64,000 nucleotides of DNA from positions 2,609,001 to 2,673,000 of the forward strand of contig NZ_CP101283.1 of the NCBI RefSeq assembly GCF_024298925.1, read 5' to 3'. Under the pieces are notes generated by a model, which saw only the letters and a program-made list of their open reading frames with translations, made no database searches and was not told the DNA's origin. Each line of letters starts with the position of its first letter. Within the stretch, counting starts at the first letter, position 1. The position numbers and the translations under genes are program-made. Below are positions 26,654-36,679 of the stretch, piece after piece. This DNA comes from Phenylobacterium sp. LH3H17. GTDB lineage: Bacteria > Pseudomonadota > Alphaproteobacteria > Caulobacterales > Caulobacteraceae.

Positions 26654-28027
26654 TCAAAGCGGTCGGCGGCTAAGCTGCCAGAACCGGGCGCTGAGCAGGC
26701 CCGCCGACAGGAACGAGGCGCCGACCACGCCCCAGACGATGCCGTTCAGGCCAAGCTTCATCGGGATGGCCAGCCACCAGGCCAGCGGCATCATCAGGAA
26801 CACATAGCTGGTCAGGTGGGTGAAGGTGGGCAGCCAGACGTCGCCGCGCGCGCGCAGGGCCTGGGCGATCACCACCTGCAGGGCGTCGACCAGGAAGAAC
26901 AGGCACGACAGCACCAGCGCCGTCGAAGCCATGGCGATCACCCGGGGGTCGGAGGTGTAGGCCTGACTGATGATCCCGGCGGCGGGCCAGATCACCAGCG
27001 AGATCACCGCCCCGAAGATCGCGGTCATGCCGAAACCGATCATGCCGCCCCGCACCACGCCGGCCTTGTCGCGGGCGCCGTAGGCGCGGCCGACCATCAC
27101 CGCCGTGCCGGTGGAGAGGCCCAGCGGCACCATGAAGACCAGGGCCGCGACGTTGAGCACCACCGCCCAGGCGGCCACGGTCAGCCCGCCCATCCAGCCG
27201 GCGAAGATGTTCATCGAGGCGAAGGCCGCCACCTCGAAGAAGTTCGAGGCGCCCGCGCCATAGCCGATGCGGCGCTGCTCGTGCTCGGCGGCCCGGTCGC
27301 GTTCGGGCTTGTCGAACACCCCTAGCGTCCGGCTCTCCTTCATCATCAGGATGAAGACCAGCATGGCGATGGCCAAGAAGGTCCGCGCCCCGGTGGTGGC
27401 CCAGGCGCCGCCGACGGCGCCCAGGGCCGGCAGCCCGAAGTTACCCGGGACCAGGATCAGCAGCAGGCTGAGGTTCACCGCATTGGCGATCCACATCATC
27501 ACCGCCCCCGGTCCGGGCCGGCCCAGGCCCTCCAGCCAGAAGCTGGCGGCGACGCTGAAGGCGTAGCCCGGCAGGGACAGGGCGAAGATCAGCATGGCGC
27601 GGCTGGCCCCGTCGGCCAGGTCCGGCTCCAGCCCGATCACGTGCAGGAATCCCGGCCCCGCCAGCAGGGTCACGGCCATGGAGACCACGCCGATCCAGAA
27701 GCTGTAGGCCAGGCCGCGGCGCAAGACAGCTCCGGTCCGCTCGCGCCGCCCCTCCCCGATCGCCCGGGCGGTCATCACCTGGACGCCGGTCAGCAGACCC
27801 ACGGCCATGGTCACGACCACGCTGGTCGGGGCCCAGGCCAAGGCGTGGTAGCCGAGCTCCGTCGCCGAGAAACGTCCGACGACGATGGCGTCCGACAGGC
27901 CCATGACCATGATGCCCAGGCGCGACAGCACGACGGGCCAGGAGAGCTTCCACAGCTCGGCCGTTTCCCTGCGGACGACATCTTGTTCGCGCCCTTCGGA
28001 AAGGGTCGCGTGGGCCGGATCGGCCAT
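26654..28027 (-). CDS. MATE family efflux transporter
   Basis: A multidrug and toxin extrusion transporter, 457 residues, with about twelve membrane helices in two homologous halves. Recognisable are LWKLSWPVVLSRLGIMVMGLSDAIVVGR at the N-terminus, broken here for length at helix 1, and MVPLGLSTGTAVMVGRAYGAR in the second half. It probably exchanges cations for drugs or metabolites. The ATG at 28027 is preferred to a TTG at 28045. It lies 128 bases downstream of the DAHP synthase gene. Confidence 0.9.
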   Translation of the reverse strand: MADPAHATLSEGREQDVVRRETAELWKLSWPVVLSRLGIMVMGLSDAIVVGRFSATELGYHALAWAPTSVVVTMAVGLLTGVQVMTARAIGEGRRERTGAVLRRGLAYSFWIGVVSMAVTLLAGPGFLHVIGLEPDLADGASRAMLIFALSLPGYAFSVAASFWLEGLGRPGPGAVMMWIANAVNLSLLLILVPGNFGLPALGAVGGAWATTGARTFLAIAMLVFILMMKESRTLGVFDKPERDRAAEHEQRRIGYGAGASNFFEVAAFASMNIFAGWMGGLTVAAWAVVLNVAALVFMVPLGLSTGTAVMVGRAYGARDKAGVVRGGMIGFGMTAIFGAVISLVIWPAAGIISQAYTSDPRVIAMASTALVLSCLFFLVDALQVVIAQALRARGDVWLPTFTHLTSYVFLMMPLAWWLAIPMKLGLNGIVWGVVGASFLSAGLLSARFWQLSRRPL

Positions 28028-28095
28028 TTCAGCACCGGTTTTCAAAGAAGCCCGGAAGGTGGCGGTTCATCGCGGCGGCGGCAAGCGAAGCTTCC

Positions 28096-28126
28096 CCACC
28101 GGCGCCCTTTTTCAAGGCGCCGGTGG
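28096..28126. other. 11-bp perfect hairpin between DAHP synthase and MATE genes
   Basis: CCACCGGCGCC and GGCGCCGGTGG pair perfectly around a 9-base AT-rich loop, 30 bases after the DAHP synthase stop. It could end the upstream minus-strand transcript, but no T-run follows the stem on that strand, so termination is uncertain. Confidence 0.5.
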
Positions 28127-28155
28127 CCGCTGAGGCACAGGAGACTCTCGGCGGC

Positions 28156-29535
28156 TCAGACCGCCGCGCGCAGGGCCGCTTCGATCCGCTCTTCCTTCAG
28201 CTTCTCAGCCACCAGGAAGGCGAGTTCTAGGGCCTGTTCGCCGTTCAGGCGGGGGTCGCAGTGGGTATGGTAGCGGTCGGCCAGGTCGCCCTCGGTGAGC
28301 GCACGCGCGCCCCCCAGGCACTCGGTGACGTTCTGGCCAGTCATTTCCAGGTGCACGCCGCCGGGATGAACGCCCTCGGCCTTGGCGATCTCCACGAAGC
28401 TCTTCACCTCCGACAGGATGCGGTCGAAGGGGCGGGTCTTGTACCCGTTGTTTGCGGTGAGCGTATTGCCGTGCATCGGGTCGATGGCCCAGACCACCGT
28501 GCGGCCGGATCGCTTGGTGGCGTCCAGCAAGCGCGGCAGGCGCGCGGCGATCTTGTCGGCCCCGAAGCGGCCGTAAAGCGTCAGCCTTCCGGGCTCGTCC
28601 TTGGGATTGAGCGTCTCCATCAGGCGCAGCAGGTCATCCGGCTCCATGGTCGGGCCACACTTGACGCCGATCGGGTTGCGGATACCGCGGAAGTACTCGA
28701 CATGCGCCCCGCCCAGGTCGCGGGTGCGCTCGCCGATCCAGAGCAGGTGGGCGGAGGTGTCGTACCATTCGCCCGAGGTGGAATCGACGCGGGTCATGGC
28801 CTCCTCGAAGCCCAGCAGCAGGGCCTCGTGGCTGGTGAAAAATTCCACGCGGTGCAGGTCGGGCTGGCTCTCGGGGGTGACCCCGATGGCGGCCATGAAC
28901 GTCAGGGCCTCGCTGATCTTCTCGGACAGCTCGCGGTATTTGGCGCCCTGCGGGCTGTCGGCCACGAAGCCCAGGGTCCAGCGATGGATGTTGTAGAGGT
29001 CAGCATAGCCGCCGCCGGCGAAGGCGCGCAGCAGGTTGAGCGTTGCGGCCGACTGGCCATAGGCCTGCAGCAGGCGCTGCGGATCGGGCACGCGGCTGGC
29101 GGCGTCGAAGTCCATGCCGTTGATGATGTCGCCGCGATAGGAGGGCAGCTCCACCCCGTCGATGGTCTCGGTGGCCGCCGAGCGCGGCTTGGCGAACTGA
29201 CCGGCCATGCGGCCCACCTTCACCACCGGCTTGCCGCCGGCGAAGGTCAGCACCACGGCCATCTGCAGGATCAGCCGGAAGGTGTCGCGGATGTTGTCGG
29301 CGTGGAATTCCTTGAAGCTCTCGGCGCAGTCGCCGCCCTGCAGCAGGAAGGCCTTGCCCGCGGCGACGTCGCCCAGCAGGCTCTTCAGCCGCCGCGCCTC
29401 ACCGGCGAAGACCAGCGGCGGCATGCCGCGCAGGGTCTGCTCGACGCCCGCCAGGGCCGCCTGATCTGGATAGTCGGTGGGCAGGTGCTTGGCGGGTTTT
29501 TTTCTCCACGAAGCGGGCGTCCAGTGTTCGGTCAT
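28156..29535 (-). CDS. Class II 3-deoxy-7-phosphoheptulonate synthase
   Basis: A 459-residue type II (plant-like) DAHP synthase, first step of the shikimate pathway. Typical blocks are [15 protein letters not shown] at the start, [45 protein letters not shown]-like GVKCGPTM, and [10 protein letters not shown], with the metal-binding Cys, His and Glu residues in place. Many alphaproteobacteria rely on this class rather than AroFGH. No leader or attenuator is evident. Confidence 0.94.
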   Translation of the reverse strand: MTEHWTPASWRKKPAKHLPTDYPDQAALAGVEQTLRGMPPLVFAGEARRLKSLLGDVAAGKAFLLQGGDCAESFKEFHADNIRDTFRLILQMAVVLTFAGGKPVVKVGRMAGQFAKPRSAATETIDGVELPSYRGDIINGMDFDAASRVPDPQRLLQAYGQSAATLNLLRAFAGGGYADLYNIHRWTLGFVADSPQGAKYRELSEKISEALTFMAAIGVTPESQPDLHRVEFFTSHEALLLGFEEAMTRVDSTSGEWYDTSAHLLWIGERTRDLGGAHVEYFRGIRNPIGVKCGPTMEPDDLLRLMETLNPKDEPGRLTLYGRFGADKIAARLPRLLDATKRSGRTVVWAIDPMHGNTLTANNGYKTRPFDRILSEVKSFVEIAKAEGVHPGGVHLEMTGQNVTECLGGARALTEGDLADRYHTHCDPRLNGEQALELAFLVAEKLKEERIEAALRAAV

Positions 29536-29587
29536 GTCTCAACTCCACGCCTGCACGCGGGTTTGCGGGCAAACGAAACCGCGCCTT

Positions 29588-30808
29588 CTACTCCGATAAG
29601 GGCCGCGCCGTCGATGGGCCTTCCGCCGCGGGCTGCCGCGCCGCGAGCAGGCAGGCCGCGGCCGCCAGGGCGCCGATGGCCAGAAACCATTCCTGCCAGA
29701 CCCCGAAGGAAAAGGCCGAATAGACGAGATAGGCCGCCGCCGTGGCCGCGGCCACCGCGCGGGCCGGATCGCGCCGGGGTTGGCTAAGCCCGGCCAGGAT
29801 GCTCGCCCAGAAGACGGCGCCGGCCATGGCGCCGATCAGGCCGAGCTCCAGCCAGAGTTGCAGGGCCGTGTCGTGTGGGTGCAGCTTGATGCCCGGCGAG
29901 AACATCCGGCTGGCGTCGAGGCCCCAGCCCCGCATCGGGTGGTCGCCGATCCAGGTCACGGCGCGCCGCCAATAGCCCATCCGCATCTCCCAGGAGAGCG
30001 GCATGGCAGCCTCGATCATGGCATAGAGGCCGATCTTCTGGGCGAACCAGACGATGGCCGGGGCGCCCAGGAAGAAGGTCGCCGCCATGCCGGCCATCAC
30101 CCGGGGCGCCACGATCGGCCAGCGATGGACGGCGAGGCCCGAGACCAGGGCCGCGACCAGGGCCACCAGCGGCGCATCGGTGGCGAACAGCAGGCCCACC
30201 CCGACGCTGCCGGCCGCCATGGGAAGGATCAGCCAGCGGCTCTCCCCCGTGCGGATGGCGCCGAGCGCCGCGGCGGGGGTCAGCAGGGCCAGGACAAATC
30301 CGGCCTGAGCGACGTTCTTGACGGCGAGGTCCGGCCGGATCGGATCGCCCATCACCTCGCGCAGGGCGCGATAGACCCAGGCGCCGGTGGCGGTCTCGAT
30401 GCTGATCAGCAGGCCGAGAGCCGCCACGCTCCAGGCCAGGATGCGGAGGGCGGTCTCGCGGGTCCCCGGCGTCGCGTCGCGCGCGGCGCAAAGCACGGCC
30501 CAGTACAGCGCCGCCTGGGCGATCAGCTTGAAAGCCGTGGCCCCCTCGAGGTCGCTGGGCGTGTAGGGGCTCCAGGCCATGGAGCCCAGGGACCAGGCCA
30601 GGATCACCACCACCGAGATGGCCGCCGGCCGGTCGGCGTCGATGATCCGCAGGCCCTTGAGGGTCAGCAGGCCCGCCAGGGCGAGGATCGGGGCGAAGGC
30701 CAACGGCCCGCCCCAGGCGGCGAAGGGGACCAGGACGAACAGCCCGGCCAGGACCCAGCCCGACCAGGCCGAGACCCGCTCCTGAGGGTTCGCCGCCCTA
30801 TCGGTCAT
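29588..30808 (-). CDS. O-antigen ligase-like (Wzy/WaaL) membrane protein
   Basis: A 406-residue protein with about ten to twelve membrane helices. The segment MRGWGLDASRMFSPGIKLHPHDTALQLWLELGLIG, shortened as GWGLDASR and HPHDTALQLWLELG, is the periplasmic loop signature of O-antigen ligases and polymerases (PF04932), including the conserved His. The ATG at 30808 overlaps the gor stop by four bases. It is expected to join or polymerise surface sugars, but neighbouring genes give no glycan context. Confidence 0.82.
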   Translation of the reverse strand: MTDRAANPQERVSAWSGWVLAGLFVLVPFAAWGGPLAFAPILALAGLLTLKGLRIIDADRPAAISVVVILAWSLGSMAWSPYTPSDLEGATAFKLIAQAALYWAVLCAARDATPGTRETALRILAWSVAALGLLISIETATGAWVYRALREVMGDPIRPDLAVKNVAQAGFVLALLTPAAALGAIRTGESRWLILPMAAGSVGVGLLFATDAPLVALVAALVSGLAVHRWPIVAPRVMAGMAATFFLGAPAIVWFAQKIGLYAMIEAAMPLSWEMRMGYWRRAVTWIGDHPMRGWGLDASRMFSPGIKLHPHDTALQLWLELGLIGAMAGAVFWASILAGLSQPRRDPARAVAAATAAAYLVYSAFSFGVWQEWFLAIGALAAAACLLAARQPAAEGPSTARPLSE

Positions 30809-32187
30809 GCGGCCGCGCCGAGCTCCTGGGGCACGTACTTCTCGCGCATCGTGACCAGTTCCTCGGCCAGGGTCGGGTGGACCGCGCAGGTGGAATCCCA
30901 CTGGGCCTTGGTCACGCCCATCTTCAGCGCGATGGCGGCCATCTGGATGATCTCCGGCGCGTCGGGCCCGACCACGTGGCAGCCCAGGATCTTCTGGCTG
31001 TCCGCATCGACCACCAGCTTGATCATGCAGCGCTCCTCGCCGCCGTAGAAGGTGGTCTTCATGGTGCGGAACTTCGAAAGGTAGATGTCCAGCTTGCCGT
31101 GCTGGTGGCGGGCGTCGGCCTCCGACAGGCCCACGGATCCCACCGGCGGCTGCGAGAACACCGCCGAAGCCACCATGTCGTGGTCGAAGCTGGTCGGATT
31201 ACCGTAGAACTCGGTCTGGGCGAAGGCCGCGCCCTCGCGGATCGCCACCGGGGTCAGGTTGATCCGGTCGGTGACGTCGCCGACCGCCCAGATGTTGTCG
31301 GCGCTGCTCTTGGAGAACTTGTCGACGGCCACTGCGCCCGCCTCGTTCAGCTTCACGCCCGCCTTCTCCAGGCCGAGCCCGTCGGTGTATGGCCTGCGGC
31401 CGGTGGCGAACATGACGAGGTCGGTCTCGATGGCCGATCCCGAACTCATGTGGCTGACATAGCCGGCGGCGGTCTTCTCGATGCGCTCGTGCTGGCAGCC
31501 GAGGACCACCTTGATGCCGCGCTTCTTCATCTCCTCGGCCACGTGGGCGCGGATATTGTCGTCGAACCCGCGCAGGATGTTGGCGCCGCGATAGACCAGG
31601 GTGGTGTCCACCCCAAGGCCGTTGAAGATCCCGGCGAACTCCACGGCGATATAGCCGCCGCCGGCGATCAGGACCCGCTTGGGCAGTTCGGGCAGGTGGA
31701 AGGCTTCCTCGGAGGTGATGATGTGCTCGGCGCCCTCGAAATCGGTGGGCTTCCACGGCCGGCCGCCGGTGGCGATCAGCACCTTCTCGGCGGTATAGGT
31801 CCCCTTGCCCTCCAGCTCGACGGTGTGAGCGTCCTTCAGGCGGGCCTTGGCGTGGACCACCTCGGCGCCGGCGTTGCTGAGATTGGTCACATAGATCCCC
31901 GACAGGCGGGCGATCTCGCGGTCCTTGGCCTCGAGGAACTTCTTCCAGTCGAAGGTCGCCCCGCTGGCCGACCAGCCATAGCCCTCGGCGATCCCGGCGT
32001 TGTGAGCGAACTCCGAGGCGTAGACCATGAACTTCTTGGGCACGCAGCCGCGGATCACGCAGGTTCCGCCGACCCGGTGCTCCTCTGCGATGGCGACCCT
32101 GGCGCCGCTCATGGCCGCGAGCCTGGCCGCGCGCACGCCGCCCGAGCCCGCGCCGATCACGAAGAGGTCGTAGTCGTATTTCGCCAA
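30805..32187 (-). CDS. gor: Glutathione-disulfide reductase
   Basis: A 460-residue flavin disulfide reductase. FAD-binding FVIGAGSGGVRAARLAA, the redox-active pair in GGTCVIRGCVPKKFMV, NADPH-binding IAGGGYIAVEFAGI, IWAVGDVTDRINLTPVA, and the C-terminal CAVHPTLAEELVTM with the catalytic His-Glu pair are all present. It keeps glutathione reduced. It follows rpiA by 12 bases in the likely operon rpiA-gor-ligase. Confidence 0.95.
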   Translation of the reverse strand: MAKYDYDLFVIGAGSGGVRAARLAAMSGARVAIAEEHRVGGTCVIRGCVPKKFMVYASEFAHNAGIAEGYGWSASGATFDWKKFLEAKDREIARLSGIYVTNLSNAGAEVVHAKARLKDAHTVELEGKGTYTAEKVLIATGGRPWKPTDFEGAEHIITSEEAFHLPELPKRVLIAGGGYIAVEFAGIFNGLGVDTTLVYRGANILRGFDDNIRAHVAEEMKKRGIKVVLGCQHERIEKTAAGYVSHMSSGSAIETDLVMFATGRRPYTDGLGLEKAGVKLNEAGAVAVDKFSKSSADNIWAVGDVTDRINLTPVAIREGAAFAQTEFYGNPTSFDHDMVASAVFSQPPVGSVGLSEADARHQHGKLDIYLSKFRTMKTTFYGGEERCMIKLVVDADSQKILGCHVVGPDAPEIIQMAAIALKMGVTKAQWDSTCAVHPTLAEELVTMREKYVPQELGAAA

Positions 32188-32199
32188 CTCGTGGGCTCC

Positions 32200-32889
32200 T
32201 TACGGTTCGATGGTGACCACGCCGTCGGGCGTGCCCACCAGGGCCAGGTCGGCCAGGTCGAGGAACAGGCCATGATCGACCACGCCGGTCACGCTCTTCA
32301 GCGCGGCGGCCAGCAGGGCGGGCTCCTCGATCCGCCCGCACGCCGCGTCATAGATGAGGTTGCCGCCGTCGGTTTTCACCGGGGCCCCGTCTTTCAACCG
32401 CAAGCGGGGCGCGACCCCCAGGTCGCATTCGGCAAGGGCGTCGCAGATCCGCAGGGCTGTGGTCTCGTGGCCGAAAGCTACCACCTCGATGGGCAGCGGG
32501 AACTGGCCCAGCAGTTTCACCCGCTTGGCGGCGTCGGCGATGACCACGCAGCGCTTGGAGGCTTCCCAGACCAGCTTCTCGCGCAGCAGGGCCGCGCCGC
32601 CGCCCTTGATCAGCGACAGGGCGGGCCCGATCTCGTCTGCGCCGTCGACGGTGAGGTCGATGGATTTCACCTGACCCAGCTCGGCCAGCCTGATCCCCAG
32701 GCTCGCCGCCAGCTCGGCGGTGGCCACGGAGGTCGGCACGCCGACGATGTCCAGACCCCGCGCGGCCACGGCCTTGACGAACCAGGCGGCGGTCGAGCCC
32801 GTGCCCAGGCCCACCACCATGCCGGTTTCCACCAGGGCCGCGGCGGCCTCGCCGCTGGCCCGCTTCTGATCGTCGATCGTCGCGCTCAT
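32200..32889 (-). CDS. rpiA: Ribose-5-phosphate isomerase A
   Basis: RpiA, 229 residues, interconverts ribose 5-phosphate and ribulose 5-phosphate. Clear motifs: VGLGTGSTAAWFV, DLTVDGADEIGP, LIKGGGAALLREKLV (catalytic Glu), KTDGGNLIYD and GVVDHGLFLDLADLALVG. Normal length. It is 37 bases downstream of glmU and probably transcribed with gor. Confidence 0.96.
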   Translation of the reverse strand: MSATIDDQKRASGEAAAALVETGMVVGLGTGSTAAWFVKAVAARGLDIVGVPTSVATAELAASLGIRLAELGQVKSIDLTVDGADEIGPALSLIKGGGAALLREKLVWEASKRCVVIADAAKRVKLLGQFPLPIEVVAFGHETTALRICDALAECDLGVAPRLRLKDGAPVKTDGGNLIYDAACGRIEEPALLAAALKSVTGVVDHGLFLDLADLALVGTPDGVVTIEP

Positions 32890-32926
32890 GCCGCTGACAT
32901 AGGCGAAGCGCCTCGCCCCCGCGACG

Positions 32927-34276
32927 CTATTTTTTGGCCTTCTTGGCGAGCTTGGCCGCCCGGAAGCGCGCCGCCCAACCTTCCTTCTCGACCTGCGCGG
33001 CCCTCTCCAGGGCGAGAGCGTCGGGAGCGACGTCCCGCGTGATCACCGAACCCGAGCCCGTATAGGCCCCGGCCCCGATCTTCACCGGCGCCACCAGGGA
33101 GGAATTGGAGCCGATGAAGGCGCCCTCCCCCACATGGGTCTCGAACTTGTCGAAGCCGTCATAGTTACAGAAGATCGTGCCGGCCCCGATATTGGCCTTG
33201 GCCCCCACCGAGCCGTCGCCCAGATAGGACAGATGGTTGGCCTTGGCGCCCGCGCCGACCTTGACCTTCTTCACCTCGACGAAGTTGCCGATATGGGCCT
33301 CCTCGCCGATCTCGGCGCCGGGCCGCAGGCGGGCATAGGGGCCGATCAGCGCCCCGGCCATCACCTTGGCCCCCTCCAGATGACTGAAGGCGCGGATCAC
33401 CGCGCCGGTCTCGACGCTCACGCCAGGGGCGAAGACCACGAACTGCTCGATCTGGGCGCCGGCCGCGATCTGGGTGTCCCAGGAGAAGTGCACGCTCTCG
33501 GGGGCCAACATCTGCACCCCCTCGGCCAGGAAGTCCGCGCGGCGGCGCTGCTGGAAGATCGCCTCGGCCTGTGAGAGCTGCATGGCCGTGTCGCAGCCCA
33601 TGACGGCGCTCTCCGGCGCGAAGGCCGCCCTGACCACGGCCTCGTCCGTATTGGCCAGGGCCACGATCTGGGTCAGGTAATACTCGCCCTTGGCGTTATC
33701 GTTCGTCACGCGGTCCAGCCACCCGAACAACACCGCCCGGTCGGCCGCCAGCATCCCGGCATAGCAGGCCTTCACCGCCTTCTGCTCGGGGGTGCAATCC
33801 TTGGCTTCCACGATGCGCAGGACGTGGCCGTCCGCCCCGCGGATCAACCGCCCGTACAGCAGGGCGTCGCCGGGTTCGAAGCCCAACAGCGCCAGCGGCG
33901 TCCCCTCGGCGCGCAGCTTGAACAGCGGATCGAGGTCCTGGGCCTCCAGCAACGGGCAATCGCCGTTGACCACCAGGACATCGCCGTCGAAATCGGCCAG
34001 GGCCGCCTTGGCCGCCAGGACGGCGTGACCGGTGCCCAGGGGCGGATCCTGCACGGCCACGGCGTTCTCGCCCAGCCGTCGGACCACCAGCTCGCGCACG
34101 GCGGGACTGTTGGCGCCGATCACCACCACGATCTTCTCGCAGCCGGCCGCCTGCACCGTGTCGATCACCCGATCCAGAAGGGTGCGACCGCCCACCTTAT
34201 GCAGCACCTTGGGCAGGCGCGATTTCATGCGCGTGCCTTGGCCGGCGGCCATGATCACTGCGGCGCGTGCGGTCAT
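32927..34276 (-). CDS. glmU: Bifunctional UDP-GlcNAc pyrophosphorylase / glucosamine-1-phosphate acetyltransferase
   Basis: GlmU, 449 residues, makes UDP-N-acetylglucosamine for peptidoglycan and lipopolysaccharide. The N-terminal uridyltransferase starts with [18 protein letters not shown]; the C-terminal half is a left-handed beta helix of hexapeptide repeats ending in [25 protein letters not shown]. The acetyltransferase His lies in the [22 protein letters not shown] region. A Lys-rich tail ends the protein. It is divergent from gph. Confidence 0.96.
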   Translation of the reverse strand: MTARAAVIMAAGQGTRMKSRLPKVLHKVGGRTLLDRVIDTVQAAGCEKIVVVIGANSPAVRELVVRRLGENAVAVQDPPLGTGHAVLAAKAALADFDGDVLVVNGDCPLLEAQDLDPLFKLRAEGTPLALLGFEPGDALLYGRLIRGADGHVLRIVEAKDCTPEQKAVKACYAGMLAADRAVLFGWLDRVTNDNAKGEYYLTQIVALANTDEAVVRAAFAPESAVMGCDTAMQLSQAEAIFQQRRRADFLAEGVQMLAPESVHFSWDTQIAAGAQIEQFVVFAPGVSVETGAVIRAFSHLEGAKVMAGALIGPYARLRPGAEIGEEAHIGNFVEVKKVKVGAGAKANHLSYLGDGSVGAKANIGAGTIFCNYDGFDKFETHVGEGAFIGSNSSLVAPVKIGAGAYTGSGSVITRDVAPDALALERAAQVEKEGWAARFRAAKLAKKAKK

Positions 34277-34360
34277 CGAGTGGTCCTTCGAGTCGGGCGG
34301 AACATTGCAATCTTGCGGCGTTTAGCTGAAACGGCGAGCGGTTTCGATGGAGCGCGCGAC

Positions 34361-35050
34361 TTGGCTGACCTATCAGCGCTGAACGGCGCCACGCTCGTCT
34401 TCGATCTCGACGGCACCCTGGTGGAGTCGGCCCCGGACCTGATCGGGACCCTGAACGTGCTGTTGAGGGAGGAGGAGATCGCCCCCCTGCCCCTCGGGGC
34501 GGCCCGTCCGTTCATCGGCCACGGCGCGCGGCGCCTGATCGAGCGGGGCTTCGCCGCCCAGGGCCATCCGCTGCCCACCGCGCGCATGGACGACCTCTTC
34601 GCGCGCTTCATCGCCCACTATGACGCGCACAGCGCCGACCTGACCCGGCCCTTCCCCGGCGCGGTCCGGGCCCTGACCCAGATGAAGGCGGCCGGGGCGA
34701 GGCTGGCGGTCTGCACCAACAAGCTGACCGGTCTCTCGGTCGGCATCCTAGAAAAGCTCGAGCTCGCCGGCTTGTTCGACGCTGTCGTGGGTGGCGATTC
34801 GGTTCCCGCCCCGAAGCCCGATGCTGGCCATCTGACCGCGGCCATAGAGGCCGCCGGCGGAACGATCGGCCGAGCGGTGATGATCGGCGACGCAGCCACT
34901 GACGCCGGCGCCGCGCGCGCCGCCCGGGTCCCGCTGATCCTGGTGAGCTTCGGCTATACTGAGATCCCGGCGGCGGAACTGGCCCCGGACATCCTTATCG
35001 GCCACTTCGACGAACTGCCTACGGCGTGCCTTCGTCTTCTCACCGCTTGA
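34361..35050 (+). CDS. gph: Phosphoglycolate phosphatase-like HAD hydrolase
   Basis: A 229-residue HAD phosphatase with motif I VFDLDGTLVES, motif II AVCTNK, and motif III/IV PKPDAGHL and MIGDAATDAGAA. No in-frame ATG lies near the expected start; TTG at 34361 has GGAG nine bases upstream and gives the usual short N-terminus before motif I. Gph removes 2-phosphoglycolate, for instance from DNA repair. HAD specificity is only approximate from sequence. Confidence 0.85.
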   Translation: MADLSALNGATLVFDLDGTLVESAPDLIGTLNVLLREEEIAPLPLGAARPFIGHGARRLIERGFAAQGHPLPTARMDDLFARFIAHYDAHSADLTRPFPGAVRALTQMKAAGARLAVCTNKLTGLSVGILEKLELAGLFDAVVGGDSVPAPKPDAGHLTAAIEAAGGTIGRAVMIGDAATDAGAARAARVPLILVSFGYTEIPAAELAPDILIGHFDELPTACLRLLTA

Positions 35051-35090
35051 ACGGGGCGAGCCACCGGGCTATAGGCGCATCCCTTCCGGA

Positions 35091-35165
35091 GGATGCGTAG
35101 CTCAGCGGGAGAGCACCTCGTTCACACCGAGGGGGTCACAGGTTCAATCCCTGTCGCATCCACCA
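35091..35165 (+). tRNA. tRNA-Val (anticodon CAC)
   Basis: A 75-base cloverleaf. Acceptor arms GGATGCG and CGCATCC pair perfectly; the anticodon arm CCTCG-TTCACAC-CGAGG gives anticodon CAC (reads GTG, Val); the T arm contains GGTTCAATCC. CCA is encoded. The 3' end borders the island at 35166 onward, a usual integration site. Confidence 0.97.
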
Positions 35166-35434
35166 TTTTTCCTATTAAATTCAACCACTTAACCACCGAC
35201 CCCTTTTCCGTTTCCGGTTTTGCGTTTCACGGGGGGCAGTTGGGGGGCAGTCGGAGCGACGCATCCCCGACACCAGAAATCGGCGCTACAGGCTGGAACA
35301 CCCCCAAATCGGCTGCACAGGATCGCAAACTGCGGATGTCGGTGGGGTCATGCCGCCGCCTGATTCGATTCCAGGACGGCGCTGCGTCGTTCAGACGGAC
35401 CCGACCGAACTCCCCCCGGTTCGTGCTTGAGAGG
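35166..35434. other. Gap after tRNA-Val with G-rich tandem repeat; no gene seen
   Basis: The tRNA is followed by an AT-rich run with TTTTT (possible terminator). At 35231-35251 the 10-mer GGGGGGCAGT occurs twice with an 11-base period. Similar G-rich repeats are seen beside integrase genes of tRNA-linked islands, but no integrase frame is present. I see no credible gene here. Confidence 0.5.
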
Positions 35435-36679
35435 TCAGAGGCCGCGGTCCGCGATCCCGCGGCCCGCTGATAGCGCCGCAACGCCCCGGCCGTTTCGGGC
35501 GAACTGCACGTCCTGGCCCGCTGCAGGCGCAGCGGCGCCAAACCCCAGCCGCGCATAGTGCTCGATCCCATCTCGATCTCGCACAATGACGAACGCCGCG
35601 GCTCCTAGTTCGTCGTGCGCTCCACTCTTGACGACCCGACCTCGCACAGGAACGACCCCGAATTCGCGGATGTCATGTCCCGCCTCCAGCCGGCGCTGGT
35701 TTAGAGTTCGGATGACGTCCTTGCGCATCTGCAGCGACCGGAGCCTGGCCTCCAGATCAGGAGGCAGGCGATAGCGAGCGCCCGCGCGCTGCGCGAGCCC
35801 GATCCGCTCCAAGTGCCGAAGTCGACCACGGGTCAGCGCCGCCCAGGCCTCACTGAGCCCTACGCCGTCATCCACCGAGCCATCCGCCCTCGCCGAGGCC
35901 AGCAAACGCCTGTCCAGCCCCGTGAACCGGTCGGCTTCGGTCTCCCGCCAGACCCGCCGTTCAGCGTCGGCCCGCGACAGGTCCCCGAGCCGCGCCTGGG
36001 CTGCTTCCTGGGCGCGAGCCCGAAATCCGAAGGCGATATAGTCGCGGGGTATCACCAGGTCGCGGCCGTTCATGCGAAGTCCCCGGACCAGCACGTGAGC
36101 GTGCGGTTGGTCGGTGTCGAAGTGACACGTGCCAATCCAATTGAGGTCTGGCTCACCCAGGTCCGCCGCCACACTGCCCATCGCCTCGCGGACATAGCCC
36201 CGAAGATCGGCAATGCGGTCGCCATGCTCCGGCGAGATGATGAAGCGGAAGTGATGCCGGTCCCCGGTCCAGTCGCGCGTCCGATCAGACGGATCCAGCA
36301 CATCCTCGGACTGGTCGAAATAACCGGGCCGCGCGCCCTCAAGGCCTGCTCCGCCGCGACCAAGATATGAGACATGTCGCGCCAGGGCCGCGCCGCGCGC
36401 GACGCCGACCCCGATGTGACGTGACACCAGCGCCTTGACCACCACGCGCTGACGCACATCCAGCCGGAAGGCGCGGCCTGAACGTCGCTGCGCCGCGCTG
36501 AGAACGCCCGACCGATCGCCCAGGGCGAAGTGCCGCGACGCCGCCAGACGCCGGAACAGGCCCGTCCGCACATCGACGCCCTCGGCCTTCACCGACCGCG
36601 GCAGGCTTACCCGCGCCGCCGCTGCCCCATCTCCCTCGTAGGCTTCGAGCCCCCTCTCGACCACCTCCCGGACCAACAT
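35435..36679 (-). CDS. Relaxase (VirD2-like/DUF3363 type), C-terminally short
   Basis: A 414-residue DNA-nicking mobilisation protein. The core has RHVSYLGRGG, GDRHHFRFIISPEHGDRI, a CHFDTDQPHAHVLVRG segment whose His-x-His is the metal-binding motif of relaxases, and VIPRDYIAFGFRARA. The C-terminus carries the DUF3363-like GRVVKSGAHDELG but stops soon after, while full proteins of this type go on by roughly 150-200 residues. The N-terminus is uncertain: the frame is open back to about 36805 without a good start. It faces the tRNA end of the island. Probably a truncated, inactive remnant. Confidence 0.75.
   Translation of the reverse strand: MLVREVVERGLEAYEGDGAAAARVSLPRSVKAEGVDVRTGLFRRLAASRHFALGDRSGVLSAAQRRSGRAFRLDVRQRVVVKALVSRHIGVGVARGAALARHVSYLGRGGAGLEGARPGYFDQSEDVLDPSDRTRDWTGDRHHFRFIISPEHGDRIADLRGYVREAMGSVAADLGEPDLNWIGTCHFDTDQPHAHVLVRGLRMNGRDLVIPRDYIAFGFRARAQEAAQARLGDLSRADAERRVWRETEADRFTGLDRRLLASARADGSVDDGVGLSEAWAALTRGRLRHLERIGLAQRAGARYRLPPDLEARLRSLQMRKDVIRTLNQRRLEAGHDIREFGVVPVRGRVVKSGAHDELGAAAFVIVRDRDGIEHYARLGFGAAAPAAGQDVQFARNGRGVAALSAGRGIADRGL

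Noticed and set aside
35227..35586. A minus-strand frame of 119 codons beside the tRNA
   Set aside because: No recognisable motif, overlaps the relaxase end in another frame, and its last codons are just the G-rich repeat. It was considered as an integrase remnant but nothing supports that.
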